The notes beneath the pieces are model-generated. The model saw only the letters and a list, made by a program, of their open reading frames with translations, was not told the DNA's origin and did no database searches. A program made the position numbers and the translations under genes. From an uncultured Clostridia bacterium (GTDB lineage Bacteria; Bacillota; Clostridia; Oscillospirales; Acutalibacteraceae): a DNA stretch of 45,756 nt. Below, one piece after another: positions 26,122-34,894 of the stretch; within the stretch, counting starts at the first letter, position 1; the number at the start of each line of letters is the position of its first letter. The stretch spans positions 1 to 45,756 of the forward strand of contig CALWIO010000018.1 in assembly GCA_944380765.1 (NCBI GenBank), in the 5' to 3' direction.

Positions 26122-28911
26122 ATGGCTGACAGAATATCTGAGTCGCTTATTGACGAGATACTGGATTCCGCGAAAAAATACACGGGAGAAAAAAGAGATA
26201 TAAGCTATTCGCCCGATAAAATCGACCGCCTGCTTGAAGAAATTACAGGCGGGAATACGGCTTTTGAAAAAGAGCCGGAAAACGCAGGGGCAAAGGCGGA
26301 AAAGCCCGCCGAACCCGAAAAGGCGGAAGTCAGAAAAACAGCCGCTTTAAAGGCCGCCGAAAAAAGCGTTAAAGCCGCCGGCAGCGAAAAGCCGGAAAAA
26401 TCGCGGAAAGAGCAAAGCGCCAAAGCCGCAGAAGCTCAGGTCAGCGTTGAGGCGGACAGCTTCGGTCAGTTAAGCATAGCCGAGGACGGAGTAGAGTTTG
26501 CGCAAGCCGGGGAAGAGCCGGTTGAGGAGGCTCAAAGCAGTGACGGGGAAAAAGAGGAAAATCAGGAGCTCAAACCCGTCAGCGGCCAGATTTCCATTGA
26601 AAAAACAAGGCTTTTCAACGAGGTGAAAATCAGAAGCGAATACAATCCCCAAAAGCCGCACAACCTCGGCAACAAGGTCGCAAGGGCGCATACGGGCGAG
26701 GCTCAGCCGCTTGTGACGCCGCCGATGAGCGCGGAAAAATACAGAAAACACTTTATGAACAAGCCTGTTCAGAATATTGAAAAAACTCAGGAGCACCGGC
26801 GGATAGTGGAGTCCAATCCCCCCAAGACCTACGAAAAGCCGGGCGTGGTAGTCAGAAAAAGCGAGAACGCCCGCAGCAATACGGACGGATTGGAGCCTTT
26901 GCCCAAGCTTATTCCCGCCGACGAGGAGTTGGGCAGGGAAAAAACGAGGGACGACCTGCCCGTTATCAATAAGGCGGATATTGTAGCCGACAACCAGATT
27001 GTGATTGAGGGCTTTGACAGCGGCGAGGAACCTATAATGCAGCAGAGCGAGGAGCAGGCGGAAGCCGAGCTTCGCGAAAACCGCAGGGGAGCCGTAAACG
27101 AATTTGTAAACAGAGGGCTGCTCTTTAAGCAGGAGGTTGAAAACGGGGAGGAAAAACCCGAACGCGGCAAAAAAAGAATATCCGTAGCCAGGGAGTTCTT
27201 CGGCCCTAAGGATAAACAGGCGATAGACAGAATATACGCGGCGGAACGCCGGGCGCTGACCGCTAAAACCGTGTTGCTTTCGGTTATCGCTCTGGCGGGC
27301 GCGGCTCTTGCGGCGGCGGCAGGGGCGGAAAACGGCAATTTTGAGATATACGGCAACAATGAGTATATATATGTGGCGGTACAGTTTATACTGCTTGCGG
27401 CGGCTTGCGTTATAAGTATTAAAAGCTTTGCCGGAGCGCTTCGTGAGATACGGGAAAAATCCCTCGGTATGGATACGCTGATTGCCGCGTCAGCCGCGGC
27501 TGCGGCGATACAGAGCGCCGCGGGTTTTGCTTATACCGACCGGGTTGAGTCCACCGCCTGTCTTTTAACAGCCGCCGGAATTATCCCCATGATTTTAAAA
27601 TCGGCCGGAGCGCTTGTCAAAAACCGTGACGACTCGGAAAATTTCCGCATACTGTCCGAAAACAGCGGAGAATATTACTGCGTGCGCAGTATTCCCGACG
27701 AGGAGGTTTCAACCGAAATCACACGCGGGCTTATGTACGGCGCGCCCGATATAATGTTCTCTTCAAAAATCAGTTTTCCGTCAAGATTTGTGGAAATTTC
27801 AAAAACTCCGCTTACGGATTCCGCGTTCAACATAACCGTTCCTGCGGTCGCGGCCGCCGCGCTTGTAATCGGAGCGGTACGGTGCTTTGTTTCTGAAAAC
27901 ATATTTGACGGAATAAGCGCCTTTACGGGCATTATGCTTATGGGACTTCCCGCGGCGGCAGGATTTTCGCTGGCTTATAATCTGCGCTCGGTCAACAAAA
28001 GCCTTAACCGTGAAAATTCCTTTATAAACGGCTATGACGCGGCGAATTTCGCGGTCGAGTCAAACGGCGTGATAATCGACGCCTGCGACGCCTTTATGGA
28101 GGGCGGCTGTAATGTGGAGGGCATAAAGCTCTATCACAAAATGCGTATCGACGAGGCTATTCAGTATGCCGCCTCGGTGATAATCGCTTCGGGCGGAGTG
28201 CTTGCCGATGTTTTCAACGGCGTGATAGGCGGCAAAAAGGAGCTTCTGCTGCCGGTGGAGAGTCTTGCCTATGAGGAAAGGCTCGGCTGTTCGTGCTGGA
28301 TACACAATCACAGGGTGCTTGTGGGCAACAGGGAGCTTTTGGTTCATCACAATGTGGAAACGCCCGACAGGGAGCTTGAAGAAAAATACGCGAGCGAAGG
28401 CAAAAATGTTATATTCCTCGCGATAGAGGGAAAAATCGCGGCTATGTTCGTGGTGGTATATAAGGCTGACGAAGCAACGGCCAAATATCTGCGCGCCCTT
28501 GAAAAGGACGGCGTTGCGGTATTTTTCAGAACCGCCGACGCCAATATAACCGAGGAATTTATAGAGCGCGAATTTGATTTGCCGCACAACTCGGTCAAAA
28601 TAGTAAGCTCGGTGGCGGGCGAGATGTTCTCCAAAATCAAGAACGCCGAGCCTGAGCGCTGTGACGCTGAGATAATACACAACGGCTCGGCAAAAACAAT
28701 GCTGAAGGCGCTTCACGGAGCGTTTACCGTTACCGCCTGCCGCAACGCTTCAAGAATAGTGCTGATTGCCGCCGCGGTTATCGGAATTATTCTTGTAACG
28801 GCTCTGGCTTTTCTTTCGGGACTTGCACAGGTCGGCGTATGGCAGATTATAATATATCAGGCGGTGTGGACCGCCGTTGCCGCCGTAATCGGGGCGGCAC
28901 GCAAAAAATAG
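26122..28911 (+). CDS. Degenerate P-type-ATPase-like membrane protein with long disordered N-terminus
   Basis: Protein of 929 residues. Residues 1 to about 375 are charged, Lys/Glu/Ala-rich and mostly disordered. From about 380 the order of parts follows a heavy-metal (P1B) ATPase: hydrophobic segments at about 382-400, 415-433, 450-471 (MDTLIAASAAAA, as in the family's MDTLIALGA), 479-498, 567-590 and 596-620; then a soluble part with VIIDACDAF (Asp653 where DKTGT is expected), VGNRELL near 734, an EGKNVIFLAIEGKIAAM stretch near 760, and RTADAN (804-808) where TGDN is expected; two last hydrophobic helices near 879-925. The CPC motif reads LPA, the TGE of the actuator is absent, and GDGxNDxP is missing. 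ATP-driven transport is therefore unlikely; a regulatory or structural role is inferred. Start with GGGGGA site, 28 bp after rlmB. Confidence 0.75.
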   Translation: MADRISESLIDEILDSAKKYTGEKRDISYSPDKIDRLLEEITGGNTAFEKEPENAGAKAEKPAEPEKAEVRKTAALKAAEKSVKAAGSEKPEKSRKEQSAKAAEAQVSVEADSFGQLSIAEDGVEFAQAGEEPVEEAQSSDGEKEENQELKPVSGQISIEKTRLFNEVKIRSEYNPQKPHNLGNKVARAHTGEAQPLVTPPMSAEKYRKHFMNKPVQNIEKTQEHRRIVESNPPKTYEKPGVVVRKSENARSNTDGLEPLPKLIPADEELGREKTRDDLPVINKADIVADNQIVIEGFDSGEEPIMQQSEEQAEAELRENRRGAVNEFVNRGLLFKQEVENGEEKPERGKKRISVAREFFGPKDKQAIDRIYAAERRALTAKTVLLSVIALAGAALAAAAGAENGNFEIYGNNEYIYVAVQFILLAAACVISIKSFAGALREIREKSLGMDTLIAASAAAAAIQSAAGFAYTDRVESTACLLTAAGIIPMILKSAGALVKNRDDSENFRILSENSGEYYCVRSIPDEEVSTEITRGLMYGAPDIMFSSKISFPSRFVEISKTPLTDSAFNITVPAVAAAALVIGAVRCFVSENIFDGISAFTGIMLMGLPAAAGFSLAYNLRSVNKSLNRENSFINGYDAANFAVESNGVIIDACDAFMEGGCNVEGIKLYHKMRIDEAIQYAASVIIASGGVLADVFNGVIGGKKELLLPVESLAYEERLGCSCWIHNHRVLVGNRELLVHHNVETPDRELEEKYASEGKNVIFLAIEGKIAAMFVVVYKADEATAKYLRALEKDGVAVFFRTADANITEEFIEREFDLPHNSVKIVSSVAGEMFSKIKNAEPERCDAEIIHNGSAKTMLKALHGAFTVTACRNASRIVLIAAAVIGIILVTALAFLSGLAQVGVWQIIIYQAVWTAVAAVIGAARKK

Positions 28912-28950
28912 CGGCGTTCAGCCATAATTTTTCAGAAAGGGTTGAAAAGG

Positions 28951-29685
28951 ATGTCTGATTTTCTTACATCAATCAAAGATGTCTTTCTCTGGATATGGGG
29001 TATTGAACAGATAAGATATATCCTTGACGCGGCGTTAAAACTGGGGCTGGCGGCTCTTTTGAGCGGAGTCATAGGCTTTGAAAGGGAACACTCTCACCGC
29101 CCGGCGGGATTCAGAACGCATATTCTTGTGGCGGTCGGCTCCGCCCTTGTAATGCTTACTTCCGTTTATGTAAGCGAGTCGCGCGGGCTCAACGCCGATG
29201 TCACCCGAATGAGCGCGCAGGTTATAAGCGGTATCGGCTTTCTCGGAGCGGGAACAATTCTGCGCGAGGGCTTTTCGGTAAAGGGCCTGACTACCGCCGC
29301 GAGCCTTTGGGCGGTTTCGTGCATAGGCATAGCCGTAGGCGCCGGATTTATCGCGGGCGCTCTGGTGGCTACCGTGGTTATATATCTTACGCTTAACTCG
29401 CTTAAAAGATTTATTGTCAGAGGCTCGGCGGGCAAAATGCTGTTTGTGGAGATAAAGGATTTGGCTTCGCAGGTGCCCGTTATAACCAAAACAATACGCC
29501 AGTGCGGCGGCACAATACATTCCATGGAAGTGGTTTACACCGAAACAAAGGATATGAAGTTCAAACGCCGCAAGGACACTTCGGTTATCAAAATACTTGT
29601 TTTCCCGAAAAATTCCGAATCCCTTTCGCTTATGGTCAGCACCATAAGAAGTATGGAAGATGTAGAGGATATTTATGTTGACTGA
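28951..29685 (+). CDS. MgtC/SapB family membrane protein
   Basis: About 244 residues: four to five hydrophobic segments in the first 150 with family marks GLAALLSGVIGFEREHSHRPAGFRTHILV, SAQVISGIGFLGAGTI and KGLTTAASLWAV, then a cytoplasmic C-terminal ACT-like tail. Members relate to magnesium homeostasis or to F1Fo regulation in pathogens; role here unknown. ATG 28951 chosen because AAAGGG lies nine bases before it; an in-frame TTG at 28942 touches that site. Overlaps the next gene by 11 bases. Confidence 0.9.
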   Translation: MSDFLTSIKDVFLWIWGIEQIRYILDAALKLGLAALLSGVIGFEREHSHRPAGFRTHILVAVGSALVMLTSVYVSESRGLNADVTRMSAQVISGIGFLGAGTILREGFSVKGLTTAASLWAVSCIGIAVGAGFIAGALVATVVIYLTLNSLKRFIVRGSAGKMLFVEIKDLASQVPVITKTIRQCGGTIHSMEVVYTETKDMKFKRRKDTSVIKILVFPKNSESLSLMVSTIRSMEDVEDIYVD

Positions 29686-30427
29686 CGGCGTTAATCTTTA
29701 CGACGGCGAGCATATTGAAAATCTCGGCGGCTCTGTAAAGCTGATTGTTTCAAAACAGCATACTTTCGGTACGGACGCATTGATACTTGCGTCCTTTGCC
29801 ATGCCGTCTCCCAAAACCGTTGCCTGCGATTTCGGCAGCGGCTGCGGAATTATCCCTTTTTTGTGGCTGCGAGATTCAAAATGCAGCGCCGTAACAGCCG
29901 TTGAAATTCAAGAGCAGGCGTGCTCGCAGATGCTGCGCTCAAAAGAGCTTAACGGCGCGGATAAAATAACGGTAATAAACGGCGACTTAAAAAATACCGA
30001 TGTTTTCAAAGCCGGTTCTTTTGATTTGGTAACAATGAATCCGCCCTATAAAATCGCCGGCGGCGGAATAAAAAGCAGCGACGAGAGCGCCCTTATCGCC
30101 CGTCACGAAACCGCCTGCACCATTGACGATATTGCGAAAAGCGCCTCGGTTTTGCTTCGTTTCGGCGGCAGGCTCTGCGTGTGTCAGCGCCCTGAAAGAG
30201 TGTTTGATGTAATGCTTGCCATGCGCCGTTACTCGGTGGAGCCGAAAAGACTCAGGTTTGTTTCAAAAAGAGGCGACACTCAGCCGTGGCTTGTGCTTGT
30301 GGAGGGCAGACGGGGCTCAAAGAACGGGCTTAAAGTTGAAAAACCGCTTGTAGTAATGAACGGCGACGGCTCTTTAAGCGACGAAATGCTCGAAATAACC
30401 GAAAAATACCGCACAGGCGGCAACTGA
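29675..30427 (+). CDS. TrmN6/YfiC-like SAM-dependent methyltransferase
   Basis: Protein of 250 residues with SAM-binding CDFGSGCGIIPF near 50 and the amino-methylase motif MNPPY near 119, together with TFGTDALILASF near the start, typical of the tRNA1(Val) adenine-37 N6-methylase group. Translation is probably coupled to mgtC because the starts overlap. It precedes rsmI, a common pairing in Firmicutes. Confidence 0.9.
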   Translation: MLTDGVNLYDGEHIENLGGSVKLIVSKQHTFGTDALILASFAMPSPKTVACDFGSGCGIIPFLWLRDSKCSAVTAVEIQEQACSQMLRSKELNGADKITVINGDLKNTDVFKAGSFDLVTMNPPYKIAGGGIKSSDESALIARHETACTIDDIAKSASVLLRFGGRLCVCQRPERVFDVMLAMRRYSVEPKRLRFVSKRGDTQPWLVLVEGRRGSKNGLKVEKPLVVMNGDGSLSDEMLEITEKYRTGGN

Positions 30428-30440
30428 AAACAGAAAGGAC

Positions 30441-30455
30441 AGGCGTTTTTCGCCT
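30441..30455 (+). promoter_or_regulatory. Small hairpin between ribosome binding site and rsmI start
   Basis: AGAAAGGA lies at 30433-30439, too far (about 27 bases) from the ATG at 30466. In between, AGGCG-TTTTT-CGCCT can form a 5-bp hairpin that would shorten the distance to about 11. This decides the start of rsmI. Confidence 0.5.
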
Positions 30456-30465
30456 TTATACCGAA

Positions 30466-31290
30466 ATGACAGGAAAGCTTTATGTGGTGGGAACACCGAT
30501 AGGAAATTTGTCGGACTTTTCCGAAAGGGGAAAGCAAACTCTTGAAAGCGCGGACTTCATAGCCGCCGAGGATACAAGAGTAACAGCGAAACTGCTCAAT
30601 AAATTCTCAATAAAAAAGCCGCTCGTCAGCTATTATGAGCACAACCGCCGTGAACGGGGCGAAATTATAGTGTCAAAAATTTTGTCGGGCGAGAACTGCG
30701 CTCTGGTGACGGACGCGGGTATGCCCTGCATTTCCGACCCCGGGCAGGATTTGGTGCTCCTTTGCCGGGAAAGGGGCATAGCGGTAGAGTCCGTTCCGGG
30801 ACCGACAGCCTTTGCTACGGCGCTCGCTATAAGCGGAATGGAGTGCGGCAGATTTACCTTCGAGGGCTTTTTAAGCGTAAATAAACCCGGCAGAAAAGAG
30901 CATCTGGACGAGCTTAAAAACGAAACCAGAACAATGGTTTTCTATGAGGCGCCCCATAAGCTGAAAGCCACTCTTAAAGATTTGTACGAGTGCTTTTCCG
31001 ACCGTGAAATCGCCGTTGTCAAGGAGCTTACCAAAATTCACGAAAGCGTAATGCGCACCACCCTCAAACAGGCGGTGGAATACTTTGAAAACGAAACGCC
31101 CAAGGGCGAGTATGTGCTGATTGTGGCAGGCGCGAAAAAAGACGAAAAAAAACAGCCCGCAACGCTTGAGCAGGCTGTTCTGACGGCAAGGGAGCTTGTG
31201 GCTTCCGGTATGAGCGTAAACGAGGCGGCAAAAACCGCGGCGGCCGAAACCGGAATCAAAAAAAGCGCTATTTATAAAGAACTTGTTTAA
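30466..31290 (+). CDS. rsmI: 16S rRNA (cytidine-1402-2'-O)-methyltransferase
   Basis: Protein of 274 residues, tetrapyrrole-methylase fold. Signature blocks: KLYVVGTPIGNLSDFS at the start, AAEDTRVTAKLLN, SYYEHN, LVTDAGMPCISDPG and SVPGPTAFATALAISG. It methylates the ribose of C1402 in the decoding centre with SAM. It follows the TrmN6-like gene and ends only 2 bp before the convergent XRE gene stop. Confidence 0.94.
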   Translation: MTGKLYVVGTPIGNLSDFSERGKQTLESADFIAAEDTRVTAKLLNKFSIKKPLVSYYEHNRRERGEIIVSKILSGENCALVTDAGMPCISDPGQDLVLLCRERGIAVESVPGPTAFATALAISGMECGRFTFEGFLSVNKPGRKEHLDELKNETRTMVFYEAPHKLKATLKDLYECFSDREIAVVKELTKIHESVMRTTLKQAVEYFENETPKGEYVLIVAGAKKDEKKQPATLEQAVLTARELVASGMSVNEAAKTAAAETGIKKSAIYKELV

Positions 31291-31292
31291 TT

Positions 31293-31859
31293 TTAAGAGG
31301 AGCTTTTTATAAGGCTCTGCGCTCTCTTTTCCATAATCGTTTCCGCTTCCTTTAACGAGTCGCGGGCGTATTGCGGCAGCTTGGGCAAAGCCTCCGCGCG
31401 CGCAGTAATTTCCGCAAAGGCAGCGTTTGCGGCATAATCGGCAAAATCGGCGCTGAATCCCGCGCCGGAAGCGCCCTTTTCCGCATTTTGCGCTAAGGCG
31501 CGGTATATTTTAAAAAACATAAGATAAAGTATTTCCCTTAAAGCCTTGCTCTCTTTCTGAGGCAGGTTAAGCGAAGCGGATAAAAAATGCAGGGATTTAA
31601 GAGCTTGCACGGCGCCTTTTTTACCGTAATTCAAAGAATCTTCCTTTTCGCCGGTATCCGATATTCCCAAAAGGTAGTCGGCGCTGACGCCGTAATATTC
31701 TGCCGCGCGGCACAAAAAATCAAGACCGCATTCCCTTATCCCCTTTTCATAGTGGGATAAGAGCGCCTGCGAAACGCCCAAAGCGGCTGCCGCGGCTTTC
31801 TGGCTTTCGCGCTTTTCCTTTCTTAAAGTGACAAGCCTTGAAGCAATAGTTGTGTTCAT
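31293..31859 (-). CDS. XRE-family transcriptional regulator
   Basis: About 188 residues. Residues about 5-62 are a cro/C1-type helix-turn-helix (LVTLRKEKRESQKAAAAALGVSQALLSHYEKGIRECGLDFL), followed by YYGVSADYLLGISD. The rest, Ala/Leu-rich helices (about 75-188), is not recognised and may dimerise or bind a ligand. ATG 31859 is chosen since relatives start here; the frame runs 20 codons further upstream with no ribosome site. A TATAAT (31884-31879) on this strand could serve as -10 box. Divergent from the phosphatase at 31962, which it may regulate. Confidence 0.87.
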   Translation of the reverse strand: MNTTIASRLVTLRKEKRESQKAAAAALGVSQALLSHYEKGIRECGLDFLCRAAEYYGVSADYLLGISDTGEKEDSLNYGKKGAVQALKSLHFLSASLNLPQKESKALREILYLMFFKIYRALAQNAEKGASGAGFSADFADYAANAAFAEITARAEALPKLPQYARDSLKEAETIMEKRAQSLIKSSS

Positions 31860-31961
31860 AATTTCGCAAATCCTATCTATTATACAAAAAGTAATAAAAT
31901 TATATAACAGATTAAACAACTTGTATATTGTTGAAAGCTACGAAAAAACAGGAGATTTAAT

Positions 31962-32693
31962 ATGAAAACTTACCAAATTCACCTGATACGCCACGCCATG
32001 ACAAAAGGCAATTTAGAGGGCAGATACATAGGGCATACCGATGTTCCCGTCTGCGAGGAGGGGTTCGCCCAGCTTCGGGATATTATGGAAAATTACGGCA
32101 GTTATCCGGAGGTTGACGCGGTTTTTTCGAGTCCGCTCAAAAGATGCCTGCAAACTGCCGAGGCTATATATCCCGGCAAAAAGCCTATAATTATGGACGA
32201 GCTTATCGAGTATGACTTCGGCGAGTTCGAGGGCAAAACCGCCGAGGAGCTTGCCGACGACGAGGACTTTGCCGAGTGGCTTTCGGGCACTAACCCTTCA
32301 AAGGCCGCGCCCTTCGGCGACAGTCAGGTGCGTTTTAACTACCGGGTGTGCTCCTGCTTTGAAAAAATGGTTGACGGCATAATCCGTTCGGGCGTGCGCA
32401 GTACAGCGGTTGTGACTCACGGCGGCGTTATAATGTCGATAATGGCGGCTTACGCGCTTCCTCAGGCGCCTATGCACGAGTGGCTTACGCCTAACTGCTG
32501 CGGATATACGCTGAGAATAACCCCCTCTGTGTGGGCGAGGGGAATGAAAGCCGAGGCGGTTTCCGAGTGTCCCTCGGTGTCGGACGCCGACGAAGCCGAG
32601 CGCGAGCTTTGGGATATATATGACCCGGACAAGGACGAGTTTGATGTGGAGTACTGGGAAAACGATGAAAATTTCCCCGACGAAAACAAATAA
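31962..32693 (+). CDS. Histidine phosphatase (phosphoglycerate-mutase-like) family protein
   Basis: Protein of 243 residues. The phosphohistidine motif is HLIRHAMTKGN (Arg-His near residue 10), FSSPLKRCLQTAE supplies the second Arg, YDFGEFEGKT is conserved in the cobC-like branch, and THGGVI holds the second His. The last 55 residues are acidic and not conserved. Soluble phosphatase, substrate unknown. Good site ACAGGAGA before the ATG. Confidence 0.9.
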   Translation: MKTYQIHLIRHAMTKGNLEGRYIGHTDVPVCEEGFAQLRDIMENYGSYPEVDAVFSSPLKRCLQTAEAIYPGKKPIIMDELIEYDFGEFEGKTAEELADDEDFAEWLSGTNPSKAAPFGDSQVRFNYRVCSCFEKMVDGIIRSGVRSTAVVTHGGVIMSIMAAYALPQAPMHEWLTPNCCGYTLRITPSVWARGMKAEAVSECPSVSDADEAERELWDIYDPDKDEFDVEYWENDENFPDENK

Positions 32694-32697
32694 TCCC

Positions 32698-32726
32698 TTG
32701 AATTGAGGGTAATACAATGATAAAAT
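32698..32726 (+). promoter_or_regulatory. Promoter of the hexuronate operon
   Basis: TTGAAT (32698-32703), 17 bp, TAAAAT (32721-32726) with TGA before the -10. It begins 5 bp after the phosphatase stop and 31 bp before uxuA. No obvious operator is seen. Confidence 0.75.
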
Positions 32727-32756
32727 AAGCACGGAAACATTAAGGAGGTAAAGCCT

Positions 32757-33827
32757 ATGCAAATGACAATTCGCTGGTTCGGTGCCGATAAGGACACCGT
32801 AACCCTGTCGCAGATAAAGCAGATACCGGGCGTGACGGGCGTTGTGCCCGCGCTGCACAGCCTGCCCGCGGGCGAGGCGTGGCCGCTTGACATGGTTATG
32901 GCCATGAAAAAGGAAATCGAGGACGCCGGCCTTACAATGGAATGTATCGAAAGCGTTAATATTCACGAGGATATTAAAATCGGACTGCCCACAAGGGAAA
33001 AATACATTGAAAATTACAAGACGAGTATAAGAAATCTCGCCAAAGCCGGAGTAAAGGTTATATGCTATAATTTTATGCCGGTCTTTGACTGGACAAGAAC
33101 CGACCTCGCCATGAACATGGGCGACGGCGCTACCTGTCTTTGCTATGACGGCTCGCAGGTTGAGGGCAAAAGTCCCGAGCAGATGTTCAAGGACATTGAC
33201 GATAACTCCAACGGCTACGCAATGCCCGGCTGGGAGACCGAGAGAATGCCCGAAATCAAGGAGCTTTTTGAAAAATACAAAGGCGTTACAAAAGAGGATT
33301 TGTGGAACAACCTCAAATACTTCCTTGAAAGCATTATGCCCGTCTGCGAGGAATGCGATGTCAAAATGGCAATACACCCGGACGACCCGCCATGGGATAT
33401 TTTCGGACTGCCGAGAATCATTACCGACCGGGCGGCTCTTAAAAAACTGCTTACGATGGTTGACAGCAAATATAACGGACTTACCTTCTGCACCGGCTCG
33501 CTGGGCGCCAACCTCAGCAACGACCTGCCCGCTATGATACGCGAGTTCGGCGACAGAATCTATTTCGCTCATCTGAGAAATATAAGGGTTGAGGGCAAGC
33601 ATTTCAACGAGACCGCGCACGAATCGGCGGCGGGCTCGCTGGATATGTACGAAATCGTAAAGGCTCTTGTTGAAGTCGGATTTGACGGATATGTGCGTCC
33701 CGACCACGGCAGAATGATATGGGGCGAGGTTGCGCGGCCCGGTTACGGACTTTTTGACAGAGCGCTCGGCGCAACATATCTTAACGGACTTTTTGAAGCT
33801 GTAAATAAACAGAAAGCAGGCGTATAA
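32757..33827 (+). CDS. uxuA: D-mannonate dehydratase UxuA
   Basis: Protein of 356 residues, full length. TIRWFGADKDTVTLSQIKQIPGVTGVV at the start, CYNFMPVFDWTRTDL, MAIHPDDPPWDIFGLPRI with the metal-binding His and Asp, and VRPDHGRM near the end are the family blocks. It dehydrates mannonate to 2-keto-3-deoxygluconate in hexuronate degradation. AAGGAGG precedes the ATG. First gene of a five-gene operon with the oxidoreductase, kdgK and eda. Confidence 0.96.
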   Translation: MQMTIRWFGADKDTVTLSQIKQIPGVTGVVPALHSLPAGEAWPLDMVMAMKKEIEDAGLTMECIESVNIHEDIKIGLPTREKYIENYKTSIRNLAKAGVKVICYNFMPVFDWTRTDLAMNMGDGATCLCYDGSQVEGKSPEQMFKDIDDNSNGYAMPGWETERMPEIKELFEKYKGVTKEDLWNNLKYFLESIMPVCEECDVKMAIHPDDPPWDIFGLPRIITDRAALKKLLTMVDSKYNGLTFCTGSLGANLSNDLPAMIREFGDRIYFAHLRNIRVEGKHFNETAHESAAGSLDMYEIVKALVEVGFDGYVRPDHGRMIWGEVARPGYGLFDRALGATYLNGLFEAVNKQKAGV

Positions 33828-33828
33828 T

Positions 33829-34680
33829 ATGATGGTTCATGAAAATCTTAAAGGCAGGGTAGCCGTTGTAACCGGCGGCGGCGGAGTTCTTTGCTCCGAT
33901 TTTGCCAAAACTCTCGCGGCTCAGGGCGTAAAGGTCGCCGTACTCGATTTAAACGAGCAGGCGGCACAGAAAGTTGCCGACGAAATCAACGCTTCGGGCG
34001 GAACGGCGATTGCCGTAGGCTGTAATGTGCTTGAAAAAGAGAGCATGGAGGCGGCGCGCAGAACGGTCAACGAAAAGCTGGGCACCTGCGACATACTCTT
34101 AAACGGGGCCGGCGGAAACAATCCCAAGGGAACTACCACCAAGGAAACCCTTGAAAAAATCGACCTTACCGAAAAGAACGAGGAGATAAAGACCTTTTTT
34201 GATCTGGACGCTTCGGGAATTTCCTTTGTGTTCAACTTAAACTTTCTCGGAACTCTCATTCCCACTCAGGTTTTCGCGCGCGATATGGCGGAAAAAGAAA
34301 ACACCTGCATTATAATGGTGTCCTCAATGAACGCCTACCGTCCGCTCACTAAAATCCCCGCTTATTCCGCGGCAAAGGCTGCCGTAAAAAACTTTACCGA
34401 GTTTATGGCGGTGCATTTTGCCGATGTGGGCATAAGGGTTAACGCCATAGCGCCCGGATTTTTCTCAACCAACCAGAATAAGACTCTTTTGTGGAACGAG
34501 GACGGAACTCCCACAGCCAGAACAGGCAAGATTTTAGCTGCCACACCCATGAAGCGCTTCGGAGAGGCGCACGAGCTTGCGGGCGCGCTTTTGTTTTTGT
34601 GCGACGAGGAATATTCCGGCTTTATCACCGGCACAAGCATTTGTATAGACGGCGGATTTTCCGCTTATTCGGGGGTATAA
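33829..34680 (+). CDS. SDR-type D-mannonate oxidoreductase
   Basis: Protein of 283 residues: NAD(P)-binding VVTGGGGVLCSDFA (Gly-rich motif near 16), NGAGGNNPKGTTTKE, catalytic Ser in SSMNAY and YSAAK (Tyr-x-x-x-Lys near 180). This is the short-chain type found beside uxuA in Firmicutes and Thermotoga, which reduces fructuronate to mannonate in place of the classical UxuB. It starts one base after the uxuA stop; either of two ATG codons in a row may be used. Confidence 0.9.
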   Translation: MMVHENLKGRVAVVTGGGGVLCSDFAKTLAAQGVKVAVLDLNEQAAQKVADEINASGGTAIAVGCNVLEKESMEAARRTVNEKLGTCDILLNGAGGNNPKGTTTKETLEKIDLTEKNEEIKTFFDLDASGISFVFNLNFLGTLIPTQVFARDMAEKENTCIIMVSSMNAYRPLTKIPAYSAAKAAVKNFTEFMAVHFADVGIRVNAIAPGFFSTNQNKTLLWNEDGTPTARTGKILAATPMKRFGEAHELAGALLFLCDEEYSGFITGTSICIDGGFSAYSGV

Positions 34681-34681
34681 A

Positions 34682-34879
34682 ATGAAATATCTGCTTTCGG
34701 CGACTGCTCTTTTTGCGGTCGGCACCGCGCTGCTGATAGCCGCTGCGGCAGGATATTTTTCCGCGAAAAGAAAAGCCGGGGAAAATGCCGTTCCCATGAA
34801 AAAACGGAATACAGTTCTTTTCGCGGCTGCTTTGGTACTTTACGCGGCGGCTCAGGTTCTGCTGCTGCTCAACAGATAA
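34682..34879 (+). CDS. Small two-helix membrane protein in the hexuronate operon
   Basis: Protein of 65 residues: hydrophobic helix about 3-25, a basic loop (SAKRKAGENAVPMKKRN), second helix about 44-62. Its ATG follows the previous stop by one base, with a GGGGG site. Not recognised; the position inside the operon argues that it is real. Confidence 0.65.
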   Translation: MKYLLSATALFAVGTALLIAAAAGYFSAKRKAGENAVPMKKRNTVLFAAALVLYAAAQVLLLLNR

Positions 34880-34894
34880 TTTTGGAGGAAAACT

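Noticed and set aside
32298..33707. A 469-codon open frame on the minus strand
   Set aside because: It is the shadow of the phosphatase and uxuA genes, which carry clear family motifs on the plus strand; it has no domain-like pattern and is rich in His/Arg/Val as expected of a reverse frame.
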